Origin: Neostapfia colusana
Taxonomy: Eukaryota > Streptophyta > Magnoliopsida > Poales > Poaceae
Reading direction: 5' to 3'
Assembly (NCBI GenBank): GCA_030760725.1
Contig: JASWHV010000010.1
Span: 32,679,760 to 32,743,759, forward strand
Length of the DNA: 64,000 nucleotides
This document shows positions 19,328-30,036 of this stretch, piece by piece. The notes below the pieces were generated by a model, which saw only the letters and a program-made list of their open reading frames with translations, ran no database searches and was not told where the DNA came from. Numbering within the stretch: position 1 is the first letter of the stretch; each line of letters begins with the position of its first letter. The position numbers and the translations under genes were made by a program.

Positions 19328-21058
19328 CTAAGGACCTCCCGGCTCCCGCCGGAACCTTGCGGCTACAAGGGCGGCCACATCCTCGACTTCAGCCCTGGCA
19401 GCTTCCTCCCGCTCCGCGGCTGGGCCCTCTCTCGCAGGTTCTAACAAGAAAGAGGGGTCACGGCTCTTGAAGCATGCCAGCACATGTGAGGCGACCTCTA
19501 GGGCTAGGCCGCGTCCCTCGGCCTCAAGCTCGCTGGCGACCACCGAGTCTAGCCTGTCCAGCTTGGCGCCGATCGACTCCAGCGCGGGGATCACCTCCGC
19601 CACCTTCAACGCAGGAGCCGCGGCCCTCACCGGACTGAAGCCAAGAGGGATCAGGGCGGACCCCGCTCGATCCACGAAGCTCGAGACTGCATGAGCCTTG
19701 GAGGACCGCAAGGCCGAGAGCTCCTCCACCTCGCGGCGGGCTGCCTGCAGGGCCTCCAGGTTTCTCTCGGAGAATTCCTTCTCCTTGGCCGCCAGGGAGC
19801 TCTCCCGAAGGTGGAGAGTCTTGGCGAGCCGCTCCAACTCAGAAGCCTTGAAGTCGGCGGCCATCTCCGGTTCCAAGACCGCGCGGCATTCGCTGGAGAC
19901 CTGTTCCTCACTCAGGTCGAGGTCTGCCTTCAGAATCTCTAGCTCCTTGATCCGAGCTCGAAGGTCATCCTCGTTCGCCGCCAGCTGCGCGGCGACCCTC
20001 TCCGCCTCGGCTGCCGTGGAACGCTCCCGTTCCTCAACGGTGAGTTTACGGCGCTCCATCCGCTGCCGTATCTCCTCAGCGGCAGAGAGGCTCTCCTCGG
20101 CCCGGGTGTGAGCCTCCAGGGCCTCCCTGTTGATCCGACGCGTTTCGGCGTCCATACGGTCGACAGCCCGCTTCAGCCGGTCGAGGAGCACTTCCCTGAA
20201 GTCGAGCAACTCCTGCTTGGAGTCGAGCTCTCTCCTGACCTTCGCGGTACGCTGCCGCAAAAGGCTCCCCCAGGTGACGAGGCGATCCCGTTGAACTGTA
20301 TACTCCTCCCGCTCGCGACCTAGTGCAGCCAAGACCTGCCGGACGCTCGTCTCGGCAAGCGCGAAGGCATCAGCCAGGGGCAATGGATCAACAGAGGCCG
20401 GGGCAGTTCCCCCGACCTCCTCCATCACCTCATCCTCAAGAGGAGTCGATGCACCAGCAACCAAGATGAGACGCCGGTCAGGAGAAGCTGGCGCCAGGGC
20501 TCTGGCAGCCAGACCAGCCGGGCCCTCTTTGGCTTCAGGCTTCTTGACCTGTGGAGAGGGGCGAGCTGGGGAAGGCGGCGCTGGAGTAAAGGCTGGGCCG
20601 CCTGGTGCAGGGTCGACCTGCGCTGGCTTGGGGGCCGCGGCGGCCGTCTCGGCAGGAAGAGATGACGCCGCCGTGGAGTCCGGGCACACCGGAACAGGAG
20701 AAGTTCGTGCTGGCTTGGGGGCCGCGGCAGTTGTCCCGGGCTCCAAGCGCAACGGCACAGACTCCCCGCAAGTCGGGGATGGCCGGGAAGCGCGGACACT
20801 CCAGCGGGCTCTGAACCCCGACTTCCGAGCCGGGGTAGGACTCCCAGATCCCGCTGCCATCACTGACGGCCACTCCGCAGTCGCTTGAACTGGCGGAGCA
20901 GGGGACGCCCCAGAAGCTCCCCTCAACGCATCAGCCCGGGGCCTCTTCGAGTCACCGCCGGAAGGAGTGTCATGCACCCCAGATTCCCGACTTGGCACTG
21001 ACGCCGCCTCTGGAGGAGATCGAGCGCGCTTCTTCTCTGGTGGCGGGTTGGAGGCCAT
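19328..21058 (-). CDS. Element A antisense ORF (short aORF), 576 aa, intact
   Basis: The ORF runs against the sense of element A. I choose the MASNPPPEKK start at 21058 because ATGGCTTCCAAC is conserved in A, E and K and as ATGGCTTCCAAC-type in H. An in-frame ATG 13 codons upstream is also possible. Residues 1-15 carry a basic EKKRARSPP stretch (nuclear-localisation-like). About 40-230 is Pro/Ala/Ser-rich and probably disordered. About 235-450 is a long coiled coil rich in Glu, Arg and Ala. The C-terminus (LIPLGFSPVRAA and EEAARAEVEDVAAL) is conserved in E and H. Antisense ORFs are known in Tat-lineage elements, but their function is unknown. The Transposase_28-like N-terminal domain of the long form in H is absent. 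Confidence 0.8.
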   Translation of the reverse strand: MASNPPPEKKRARSPPEAASVPSRESGVHDTPSGGDSKRPRADALRGASGASPAPPVQATAEWPSVMAAGSGSPTPARKSGFRARWSVRASRPSPTCGESVPLRLEPGTTAAAPKPARTSPVPVCPDSTAASSLPAETAAAAPKPAQVDPAPGGPAFTPAPPSPARPSPQVKKPEAKEGPAGLAARALAPASPDRRLILVAGASTPLEDEVMEEVGGTAPASVDPLPLADAFALAETSVRQVLAALGREREEYTVQRDRLVTWGSLLRQRTAKVRRELDSKQELLDFREVLLDRLKRAVDRMDAETRRINREALEAHTRAEESLSAAEEIRQRMERRKLTVEERERSTAAEAERVAAQLAANEDDLRARIKELEILKADLDLSEEQVSSECRAVLEPEMAADFKASELERLAKTLHLRESSLAAKEKEFSERNLEALQAARREVEELSALRSSKAHAVSSFVDRAGSALIPLGFSPVRAAAPALKVAEVIPALESIGAKLDRLDSVVASELEAEGRGLALEVASHVLACFKSRDPSFLLEPAREGPAAEREEAARAEVEDVAALVAARFRREPGGP

Positions 21059-21150
21059 AGCGAGGGAGGACTCAAGGGCAAGAGGGCAAAAGCACAAGAG
21101 TCCGAGAAGAAATGCTGGGAGGTGCGAAGGGAAACCGCAATGCGGGTAAG

Positions 21151-21166
21151 ATCCCCTCTAAAAACC
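21151..21166 (-). promoter_or_regulatory. TATA-like site upstream of element A aORF
   Basis: The minus strand reads TTTTTAGAGGGG about 100 bp before the aORF start. The same position holds TTTTTAGAGGGG in E, TTTTTAAAGGGG in K and TTTTAAAAGGGG in H. Conservation of place and sequence suggests a core promoter for the antisense gene. Confidence 0.45.
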
Positions 21167-21529
21167 TTCCCAGGAGCAACTCCAGGCGATTCGGAACTCT
21201 TCGAATACACAGCATCGGCAACCGCTTCGGCTCCTAGACCGAGCGCCGATGACAGGTGGACCCAAGCCGCCCGACTGAAGCGGTGGGTCAAGGAGTCAGT
21301 CTCCTAAGAAGACAAGACGGCAAGGAACTTCGGCGGTTCCCGAAGAAAGCGCCGCAACATGCAGAAGTGGCAGTCTTGGGAACCGCCGCAGTAAAAGCAA
21401 CCATTAAGTGGGCGCACGCTCCCACGATCCTGCGACCGTTCGTGCTCCGGCAGCGGTCAATGCGGGACTTAGAGAAAGTGCGCGGATCATAAGAGACGGA
21501 GGTCCCACCTCGGGCTCGCTATCTCCCCC

Positions 21530-21549
21530 GAGATGGGCCCGGGGGCCAC
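21530..21549 (+). other. Element A polypurine region
   Basis: GAGATGGGCCCGGGGGCCAC directly before the 3' LTR. It is GC-rich rather than a clean purine tract, but identical in position across the family. Confidence 0.6.
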
Positions 21550-22646
21550 TGTCGGTACCTGAGATATGGGGTACCCCCGTGCACAGGGGAAAATGCCTAA
21601 GGAACTCGCCCTTCTCCGCAGGGAGAGCTCTGAAGGCGCCACGCATCCGGCGGGGCCGGACCTCCCTCTCCTCAAAGGAGAGCTCCGGGCCCGCCACGTG
21701 GCATACAGAAGCCGGACCTCCCCCTCCACGGGGGAGGGGTCCGAAAGTGCCACGTATCCGGCGGGGCCGGACCTCCCTCTCCTCAGAGAGGAGCTCCGGG
21801 CCCGCCACGTGGCCGACAGAAGCCGAACCTCCCCCTCCGCGGGGAGAGGTCCGGAGGCTCCACATGCCCCGCGTGCCGGACCCTCCTCTCCTCTGAGAAG
21901 GGCTCCGGGCCCGCCACGTGGCCAGTAGAACGGCGCTGCCTGCCCCCGAGTAATAGGCAGCGGGCGTAAAGACACCCCATACCTTGCCCGTACAAGGTAT
22001 TCAAGGCCCACGTCTTCCCAAGACGCGGAGACGTGGAGCACGCATCTGTCAGGTGCCGTTGCGCCCAGTCGCATCACAGACTGGCGCGCGGTGTCAGAAC
22101 CTGCCAGCCAATAAACACCGCGACAAGACATCCCATGCCGCCTGCGCCGTCATAAACCACTACGACTAGCATGCGGCATGGGCAGGGCGGCAAGACGGAG
22201 ACTCGGAAGCCTTCGCCAGAGACAACTATCAGCATAACTGCAGATACGGTAGATAACAGTCAATCTCCCCGGGACCACCTGTCGGGTCCCGGGCCCCCCT
22301 TGTAAGCCACCCGAGTCTTGGACTATAAAAGGCTCGGGTAGGCGACGATAGCAAGGGTTCGCACTTCTGCAACTCATACGCTAGCCATTCACACCCAAGC
22401 TGTAACTCACCCCCAAGCTCAGGATCCGTCCCTGAGCAGCAAGCAATACCGCGAGCACCATAGCTCGCCGTGGACGTAGGGTTTTACGCTCTGGCGGCCT
22501 GAACCACGTAAAACTCACAGTGTCAAGCTCTTACTAACTCGTCCATCCGCGCAAGCTCTCCGCAAGGGACTAGCCCCACCGAAAAAAGAACCTCCGCGGG
22601 CTGCCCAGTGCAGGCCCGGGGGAAGTGTCGACCGAACACTTCGACA
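21550..22646 (+). repeat. Element A 3' LTR
   Basis: 1097 bp, from TGTCGGTACCTGAG to GAACACTTCGACA. It has G-box units in the first 400 bp, a TATA box at 22323-22332 and a poly-A-free GC-rich end. It is followed by the flank CTGCT and gag sequence of element C in the opposite orientation. Confidence 0.93.
22323..22332 (+). promoter_or_regulatory. TATA box of element A 3' LTR
   Basis: CTATAAAAGG, about 775 bp into the LTR and followed by CTCGGGTAGGC. The same site is found in every full LTR of the family, for example 28927 (D), 44195 (G 5'), 51897 (G 3') and 62488 (H). Confidence 0.75.
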
Positions 22647-24379
22647 CTGCTCCTGCTGCCGCAGGTATTGGCACTGCGAACGCTTGGTTCGCACTTGGCA
22701 CCGTGTATCCCGGCATGGGCAAGGCTGCACCATAGACCGGGGGCGCTGCTTGCGGCGCATATGGTTGTGGCATATGCTGCGCGGCGTATGCCTCCAGGTT
22801 GTGTCGAGGCCGACGACATGCTGTCGCCAGCCTCATGGTTGCGACGCCTTTCTCGACGTCGCTCGAGGTACACCCGGGCATCCTGGCCCAAGTGGCACCA
22901 TTCCAGCTCCCGCCCTGGTCACTGTCAGGGACCGGTGATTGCCGTTGCCTTTTGTCGGGGCGTGGCCCCCGAGCTCCTCTGGTCGTCGCAGCTGCGGCAA
23001 TGGGGGCCGTGAATGGTGACTTCATCTTGCCACTCCCCCGGTTCTTGATCTTCTTGCCACCCCCATAGGAAGCAGCACTGGACCCGGGCTGCCCTCCTGA
23101 CTCGGAGGTCGGCAGAGCGTGCCAGTTCCGCCCTTCAGCCGCTCTGGCGCACTTGTCCGCCAGGCTAAAGAGCTCCGAGACGTCGCGGACCTCTCTGGTC
23201 GCGAGCTTCTCAAGCATTTTCTCGTCCCGGACACCCTGTCGGAACGCCACCACCACAGAGGCACTTTGGATATGCGGGATGGTGTTGCGTACCTGAGAGA
23301 ACCGCTGGATGAAAGAACGCAGCGACTCCCCCAGGTTGTTGCTTGACGGTGTGGAGGTCAAGCTCCGTGCCGGGACGGGTGTAGGAGCTGCCGAAGTTGG
23401 CGACGAACTGCCGGCAGAGCTCACCCCAGGAGGTTATGGACCCCTGAGGTAGATTCATGAGCCAAGACCGGGCTGGGCCGGTCAAGGCGACGGGGAAGTA
23501 GTTGGCCATGACAGCCTCGTCCCCTCCTGCAGCAAGTACGGCGGTGGAGTAGATCTGGAGGAACTCCACTGGGTTGACGCTGCCGTCGTACTTCTCGGGC
23601 AGATGCGGGCGAAACTTGCGTGGCCACCTTGCGAAGCGAAGGTGGGGTGCAAGGGCCGCACATCCTGCACCTGCTGCCCCAGATATAGGCGCTGCGAACG
23701 CTTGGTTCGCACCTGGCGCTGCGTATCCACTGGGGCCGCTACTTGCGGCGCATATGGTTGTGGCATATGCTGCGCAGCATATGCCTGAGGCGGGGCTCGC
23801 ATGGCGAAGACCTGCCCTTCTGGTTGTGTCGAGGCCGGCGACATGCTGTCGCCTGCCTCATGGTTGCGACGCCTTTCTCGGCGTCGCTCGAGGTACACCC
23901 GGGCGTCCTGCCCCAAGTGGCACCGTTCCAGTTCCCTTCGCAGGTCCGTCGACAGGAGCCTGGAGGAGCTGGAATCCGCCGTTAGCCCGTCAACCATGGG
24001 TGTGCACGTCAGCGACACGGCCGGTTGCCCTGGGCGCCGTCCTCACCGAAACCGAGGGTTCGCGGCGGTCGACGACGAGGCGGTCCACCTCACGGACCAA
24101 TTGCTGGGTCGCTGAATGGGGCGCATCCCCCGCAGGTGGGTTGCGCAGCAGCGCTCTTGCTGCAGCTAGCGCACCTCCGTGGTGTACGCTCTGCGCTGCA
24201 GAAGATCTCATACTGGTCTGGGCCTGCATAGCCGGAGTCGGCGTTGCCGGAGTCGGCTGCTGGCTACCAGCTTGTGCCGACACACTCCGTCCTGAGTGTG
24301 TCGACATGTACTCCCCAGTGGTCACGGTTCGCCGTGAACGCGGAGGGGGAGAGTTTGCCGCTGAAGGAAGCTTGGTCAT
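22647..24379 (-). pseudogene. Element C gag, chimeric and frameshifted
   Basis: It starts at 24379 (MTKLPSAANSPPPRS). The frame is lost around 23730, where some 25 bp of the proline/alanine-rich part are missing, and again at 23330 (one extra C). It then runs through the capsid domain (SFIQRFSQVRNTIP) to PDSDQGG. At 22913 it joins, out of place, a second copy of the gag N-terminal part (SSDVEKG-type frame, then YAAQHMPQPYAP). The zinc knuckle that should follow DSDQGG is absent. This is a partial internal duplication, which element A then disrupted. Confidence 0.8.
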
Positions 24380-24436
24380 CTTCGTTGGCGGAAACTCATC
24401 GCGCTAGGAGAAAAGCCCCCTTCCTGGCGCACCAGA

Positions 24437-25643
24437 TGTCGAAGTGTGCGGTCGACACTTCCCCCGGGCCTGCACTGGGCAGCCCGCGGAGGTTCTTTTT
24501 TCGGAGGGGCTAGTTCCTAGCGGAGAGCTTGCGCAGATGGACGAGTTAGTAAGAGCTTGACACGGCGAGTTTTACGTGGTTCAGGCCGCCGGAGCGTAAA
24601 ACCCTACGTCCACGGCGAGCTATGGAGCTCGCTGTATTGCTTGCTGCTCAGGGCCGGAGGCCTGAGCTTGGGGGTGAGTTACAGCTTGAGAGTGTATGGC
24701 TAGCGTATCAGTTGCAAAGTGCGAACCCTTGCTATCGACGCCTACCCGAGCCTTTTATAGTCCAAGACTCGGGTGGCTTACAAGGGGAACCGGGACCCGA
24801 CAGGTGGTCCGGGAAGATTGTCTATTATCTACCGTATCTGTAGTTACGCCGGTAGTTGCCTCTGGTCGAAGGCTTCTGAGTCTTCATCTTGCCGCCCTGC
24901 CCATGCCGCATTCTAGTCGTAGTGGTTGATGACGGCGCAGGCGGCATGGGATGTCTTGTCGCGGCGTTTATTAGCTGGCAGGTTCTGACACCACGCGCCA
25001 GTCTGTGATGCGACTGGGCGCAACGGCACCTGACAGACACGTGCTCCGCGTTTCCGCGTCTTGGGAAGACGCTGGCCTTGAATACCTTGTACGGGCAAGG
25101 TGTGGGGCGCCTTTACGCCCGCTGCCTACCGCTCGGGGGCAGGCAGCACCGTTCTTCTGGCCACGTGGCGGGTCCGGAGCCCTTCTCTGAGGCGAGAAGG
25201 GTCCGGCCTGCGGGGCACGTGGAGCCTCCGGACCTCTCCCCGCGGAGGGGGAGGCTCGGCTTCTGTCGGCCACGTGGCGGGCCCGGAGCTCTCCTCTGAG
25301 GAGAGTGAGGTCCGGCCCCGCTGGACGCGTGGCGCCTTCGGACCTCTCTCCCGCGGAGGGGGAGGTCCGGCTTCTGTATGCCACGTGGCGGGCCCGGAGC
25401 TCTCCTCTGCGGAGAGGGAGGTCCGGCCCCGCTGGACGCGTGGCGTCTTCGGACCTCTCTCCCGCGGAGGGGGAGGTCCGGCTTCTGTATGCCATGTGGC
25501 GGGCCCGGAGCTCTCCTCTGAGGAGAGGGAGGTCCGGCCCCGCCGGACGCGTGGCGCCTTCGGAGCTCTCCCTGCGGAGAAGGGCGAGTACCTTAGGCAT
25601 TTTATCCTGTGCGCAGGGGTACCCCATATCTCAGGTACCGACA
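24437..25643 (-). repeat. Element C 5' LTR, long form (1207 bp)
   Basis: About 110 bp longer than the other LTRs because it has one extra G-box unit: units start at about 25161, 25271, 25381 and 25491, an exact 110-bp period. It starts TGTCGAAGTG beside a mutated primer site (GGCGCACCAGA) and ends TACCGACA. Confidence 0.9.
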
Positions 25644-25864
25644 GGTTCTGAGCAGCAAGCAATACAGCGAGCTCCATAGCTCGCCGTGGACGTAGGGTTT
25701 TACGCTCCGGCGGCCTGAACCACGTAAAAACTCACCGTGTCAAGCTCTTACTAACTCGTCCATCCGCGCAAGCTCTCCGCAAGGGACTAGCCCCACCGAA
25801 AAAAGAACCTCCGCGGGCTGCCCAGTGCAGGCCCGGGGGAAGTGTCAACCGAACACTTCGACAG
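25644..25864 (+). repeat. LTR fragment J (plus, 3' end only)
   Basis: The last 220 bp of a plus-oriented LTR of the same family, ending CACTTCGACA at 25864. No primer site follows, so it is a 3' or solo LTR. The flank is GATTC. Element C cut off its upstream part. Confidence 0.85.
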
Positions 25865-26599
25865 ATTCGAATCACCGTCGCTCGCGGAAGAGGATTGAGC
25901 ATACTTTCCCACTGCGCCGTGACTTAGTAAGAGGAACTAAGTCTCTTAACTTGTTGTTTGCGGATTAATCACTGTATTGGAACCTTGACTGAAGTAGATA
26001 TAGATCCAACTAAATTTCACTTCCACCATAGGCTAGCAACATCGGGATAAGCGTTTCTTGTTTGATTGTGGACTTCCGATGTTGTGAGGCGTGAGGACCA
26101 CTAAAATGAAGGCTAAAAGAATCTGAATATAAGGATCAAGTTTAGTCGAGGTGCATTTTGGAAATTCCTATTCCTACTGTCTTGCTACCCCTGCATTTAG
26201 AGTTAAATGTTTAGGAGTGACGGTTATGTCTTGCTGAACCTTAGTGCTCACGGTTGCTTCTGAGTTGTTTTTGCAGGTAGCAGGATGTCTGCTATGAAGA
26301 GGGTTGTTCGGTGAGACAATGAACCTCACGGTTTGTTCAACTCATCGGAAACCTAGTCGCTGCCTTTCTTTGGTGAAGCTAGTAGGAAGCGTTCACGGGC
26401 TGAACGACTTCTCTTCCGCGTAGTTAGGGTCAAGAGTGAGTAGTTTGTCCAGCAAATTCTAATTTCCGCTGCGTGTGTACATTATGTTGTAAAGAAATTA
26501 TCTTGAGTAACAAAATGGTTCCGTTATGTTCTTATCGTCTTTTCGTGCATGCTGTTGGGTGCCGCATCGCACGGCACCACCCACTGCAATTCCCAGGCC
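25865..26599. other. Unassigned AT-richer segment
   Basis: About 730 bp of lower GC content with no coding potential that I trust. The TTTCCGCTGCGTGTG stretch near 26464 and the AAAGAAATTATC after it resemble the 3' part of chromovirus-type LTRs (compare TTTCCGCTGCGTAG at 8390). It may be a degenerate LTR, but I cannot place its ends. Boundary with K is approximate. Confidence 0.4.
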
Positions 26600-28042
26600 G
26601 GGCCTTCACAGCCTCCGTCTCTTCTGTTCCGCGCACATTCTCTTGCATTGATCGCTGCCGGACCACGAACAGTCACAGTTACCAAGGCTGCCACTTCTGC
26701 ATGTTGCGGCGCTCTTTTAGGGAACTGCCGAAGTGCCTTGCCATCTCGCCTCCTTGGGAGACTGACTTCCTGGCCCACCGCTTCAGCTGAACAACTTGGG
26801 TCCAATTGTCATCGGTGCTCGGTCTTGGAGCCGAAGCGGTTGCCCATGCGGCGTATTCAAAGAGTTTCGAATCGCTTTGAATCGTACCTAGAAAGTTTTT
26901 AAAGGGGATCTTACCCACATCGCGGCTTCCCTTCGCACTTCCCAGCGCTTGCACCTTCCTTCAACTCTTGCGCCTTTGTCTTCCTGTCCTTGAGCTCTCC
27001 CCTGCCATGGCTTCCAACCCGCCTCCAGAGAAGAAGCACGCTCGATCTCCTCCGGTGGCGGCGTCTGTGCCAAGTCAGGGAACCAGGGCGCCTGCACGGC
27101 CTGCTTCTGGAGATGGCGCTCCGTCCGGTGGCGACCCCAAGAGGTCTCGGGCTCATCATCCCGACGGGACTCCTCTTGAGTGACAACAGGCTGAAGGTTC
27201 CCAGGCATCGCGTCCTCCCTCCTCAGGCGGTGGAGTCTCAAAGGAAACTGCTGACGCGCCGAGGAGGGCTTCAGGAGGTGGAGTCTCCAAGGAGACTGCT
27301 GATGTGTCGCGGGGAGCTTCAGGAGCATCCCCTGCTCCATCAGTCTGGGCGACTGCGGAGCGGCCGTCGGCGTCGACGGTGGGCTCTAGTGGTCCTACCC
27401 CGGATCGGAAGACGGGGTTCAGAGCCCGTTGGAGTGCTCGCATTTCTCGGCCATCCCCGACTGATGGGGAGTCTGCGCCGCAGCGCTCGGAAACCAGGAC
27501 AGCTGCCGCGGCCCCCAAGCCAGCGCGAGTTTCTCCTGTACCGGTCTGCCTGGATTCTATGGCAGCATCAGTTCCCCTTGCCGAGACAGTTGCCGCGGCC
27601 CCCAAGCCAGCGCAGGTTCGCCCTGTACCTGGCGGTCCGGCTTCTATTTCAGCGTAGACCCCGTCCACTCGTCCCTCTCCACCGGCTCAGAAGCCAGCTG
27701 TCAGTGAGGGTCCGGCGGGTCCGGCTGTGGATGTCCTGGTGCCGGCTTCTCCTGACTGGCGTCTCATCCCGGTCACCGGTGCGTCGTCTTCTCTTGAAGA
27801 CGACGTGATGGAGGAAGTCGGGGTGCCGCTCCAGCCTCTGCTGCCCCACTGCCCCTGGCAGATGCTCTCGCGCTCGCCCAGACGAGCGTTCGGCAGGTCT
27901 TGGCCGCGCTCGGTCGTGAGAGAGAGGACCACGTGGTTGAGAGGGATTGCCTCCTCACCTGGGGGAACCTTTTGCGTGAGTGGACCGTGAAGGTCAAGGG
28001 CGAGATCGACACCAGACGGGAGTCGCTCGACATAATGGAGGC
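26600..28042 (-). mobile_element. Element K remnant (Tat-lineage, aORF region)
   Basis: Sequence from the polypurine side of a minus-oriented family member. It is the conserved aORF upstream region (26609-27006), then an aORF on the plus strand that element D cuts at 28043. No LTR is attached at its left. It is more diverged than A or E, so older. The remainder should lie beyond D, outside the window. Confidence 0.7.
27007..28042 (+). pseudogene. Element K antisense ORF, broken
   Basis: It begins MASNPPPEKKHARSPP at 27007, the short-form start without the Transposase_28-like domain. A stop after 59 codons (27181-27183) and later frame changes break it. Pro/Ala-rich parts recur in other frames (ARWSARISRPSPTDGES, KPAQVRPVPGGPAS). 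The coiled coil has barely begun when D interrupts. A TATA-like TTTTTAAAGGGG lies near 26895. Confidence 0.75.
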
Positions 28043-29237
28043 TGTCGGTACCCTCAATACCGGGTACCCCCGCGGACAGGGTAAAACTTCCTAATGACCT
28101 CGCTCCCTCTGCAGGGGTGAGGTTTGAAGGCGCCACGTGTCCAGCGGGGCCGGGGCTCCCCTCCCCACGGAGGATAGCTCCGAGCCTGCCACGTGGCCCA
28201 GGAGGCCGGACCTCACGCCCTCCGCAGGTGCGAGTTCCGAAGGCGCCACGTGTCCAGCGGGGCCGGAGCTCTCCTCCCTCGGAGGATAGCTACGGGCCTG
28301 GCACGTGGCCCAGGAGGCCGGACCTCGCCCCCTCCGCAAGGGCGAGCTCCGAAGGCGCCACGTGTCTGCCAGGGCCGGGGCTCTCCTCTCCTCAATGGAT
28401 AGCTCTGAGCCTGCCACGTGGCCCGGAAGACCGGACCTCGCCCCCTCCGCGGGGGTGAGCTCCGAAGGCTCCATGTGTCCAGCGGAGCCAGAGCTCCCCC
28501 TCTCCTCAGAGGAGAGCTCCGGGTCCGACACGTGGCCAGCAGAGCTGTGCTGCCACCCGGCGCGGTAGGCAGCGGGAGTAAAGGCGCGCCATGCCTTTAC
28601 CATACAAAGCATTCAAGACCCGCGCCTTCCCGAGACGAAGAGGCGCAGCGCACGCCTGTCAGGAGGCGCTGTGACCAGTCACAGTCAGGACAGGCGTACA
28701 GTGTCTGAAGCTGCAGGCCATTAAAGGCAGCGACAAGACCGGACAAGACATGCCCTGCCGCCCCTGCCATCGCCAACAACTACACGCTACACTTAGCCTG
28801 CGGCATGGGCAGGGCGGCAGGACGAGGACTTCGACGCCAGCGCCAAGACATAATAGCTGGTAGGAAATCACCCCGGGGCCACCTGTCGGGTCCCGGGCCC
28901 ACCTTGTAAGCCGCTCGAGCCTTGGACTATAAAAGGATCGGGTAGGCAACGTTAGCAATGGTTCACACTCCAGCAACTCGCACCCTAAGCACAACTCACC
29001 CTCAAGCTCAGGACTCCGGTTCTAAGCAACAAGCAACACAGCGAGCACCTCTGCTCACCGTGGATGTAGGGTTTTACGCTCCGGCGGCCCAAACAACGTA
29101 AAACTCCTCGTGTCAAGCTTCTCCCTCACTCGTCCCTTACGCTGAAGCTCTCCGCAAGCGACTAGCCCCTCCGAGAAAGAACCTCCGCGGGCTGCCCAGA
29201 GCAGGTCAGGGGGAAGTGTCGACCACACACTACGACA
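28043..29237 (+). repeat. Element D 5' LTR, diverged variant (1195 bp)
   Basis: It starts TGTCGGTACCCTCAATACC and ends CACACTACGACA. The first half holds at least four G-box units (GCGCCACGTGTCC and GCCACGTGGCCC, 28130-28540). TATA is CTATAAAAGG at 28927-28936. It differs at many sites from the LTRs of A to H, consistent with greater age. Confidence 0.88.
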
Positions 29238-29257
29238 TTTGGCGCGCCAGGTAGGGG
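29238..29257 (+). other. Element D primer-binding site
   Basis: TTTGGCGCGCCAGGTAGGGG directly after the LTR end. Identical to that of B, E, F and H at the core. Confidence 0.8.
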
Positions 29258-29293
29258 GCTTTTCCCTTGCACGACGAGTTTCGGCCGACGAAG

Positions 29294-29555
29294 ATGACAA
29301 AGCTTCCTTCAGCGGCAAGCTCTCCTCCCCCGCATTCACGGCGGACCGTGACTAGCGGGGAATATGTATCGACACACTCAGGACGGAGTGTGTCGGCGCA
29401 ATCTGGAATCCATCAGCCGACTACGGCAACGCCGACTCCGGCAATGCAGGCCCCGACTAGCGTGAGATCTTCTGCAGCGCTGAGCGTTCCCCACGGGGGT
29501 GCGCTGGCTGCAGCAAGAGCGCTACTGTGCAATCCACCTGCTGGGGAAGCGCCCC
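29294..29555 (+). pseudogene. Element D gag, N-terminal fragment
   Basis: MTKLPSAASSPPPHS onward, 87 codons, in frame until element H inserts after NPPAGEAP. The protein would end in H's LTR. The insertion duplicated GCCCC (left copy 29551-29555). Confidence 0.85.
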
Positions 29556-30005
29556 TGTCGGTACCTGAGATATGGGGTACCCCCGCGCACAGGGTAAAAT
29601 GCCTAAGGAACTCGCCCTTCTCTGCAGGGAGAGCTCCGAAGGCGCCACGCGTCCGGCGGGGCCGGACCTCCCTCTCCTCAGAAGAGAGCTCCGGGCCCGC
29701 CACGTGGCATACAGAAGCCGGACCTCCCCCTCTGCGGGAGAGAGGTCCGAAGACGCCGCGTGTACAGCGGGGCCGGACCTCCCTCTCCTTAGAGGAGAGC
29801 TCCGGGCCCGCCACGTGGCCAGCAGAAGCCGAGCCTCTCCCTCCACGGAGAGAGGTCCGGAGGCTCCACGTGCCCCGCGGGACTGACCCTTCTCTTCTCT
29901 GAGAAGGGCTCCGGGCCTGCCACGTGGCAGCAGAGCGACGCTGCCTGCCCCAAGCGATAGGCAGCGGGCATAAATATGCCCCATACCTTGCCCGTACAAG
30001 GTATT
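29556..30005 (+). repeat. Element H 5' LTR, first part
   Basis: First 450 bp of the LTR, from TGTCGGTACC to GTATT, with three G-box units. Element G inserted after the hairpin ACCTTG/CAAGGT. The LTR continues at 52222. 450 plus 651 minus the 5-bp duplication gives 1096 bp. Confidence 0.93.
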
Positions 30006-30036
30006 TGTCGGTACCTGAGATATGGGGTATCCCCGC
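30006..30036 (+). repeat. Element G 5' LTR, first 31 bp
   Basis: TGTCGGTACC to ATCCCCGC. The last five bases (CCCGC) are the TSD of element F and recur at 43449. Confidence 0.9.

Larger units (their letters stand above)
9152..22646 (+). mobile_element. Element A: Tat-lineage non-autonomous retrotransposon
   Basis: Plus-strand element lacking pol. Its 5' LTR and most of the primer site lie left of the chromovirus, outside the window. Inside are a broken gag (9194-10917), a spacer with the last codons of pol, a G-box block, the antisense ORF (21058-19328), and the 3' LTR (21550-22646). Element B interrupts it at 12729-19237. The flank right of the 3' LTR is CTGCT (22647-22651), which should also precede the 5' LTR. 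It was inserted into the gag of element C. Confidence 0.85.
22647..25643 (-). mobile_element. Element C: Tat-lineage element, partial
   Basis: Minus-oriented: 5' LTR 25643-24437, primer site, and a chimeric gag down to 22647, where element A interrupts it. The rest lies left of A, outside the window. The right flank GGTTC (25644-25648) is the expected TSD copy. C was inserted into the LTR of J. Confidence 0.8.

Noticed and set aside
25160..25560. CRISPR-like array of regularly spaced units
   Set aside because: The units are whole 110-bp tandem repeats without variable spacers, they lie inside LTRs, and the organism is a plant.
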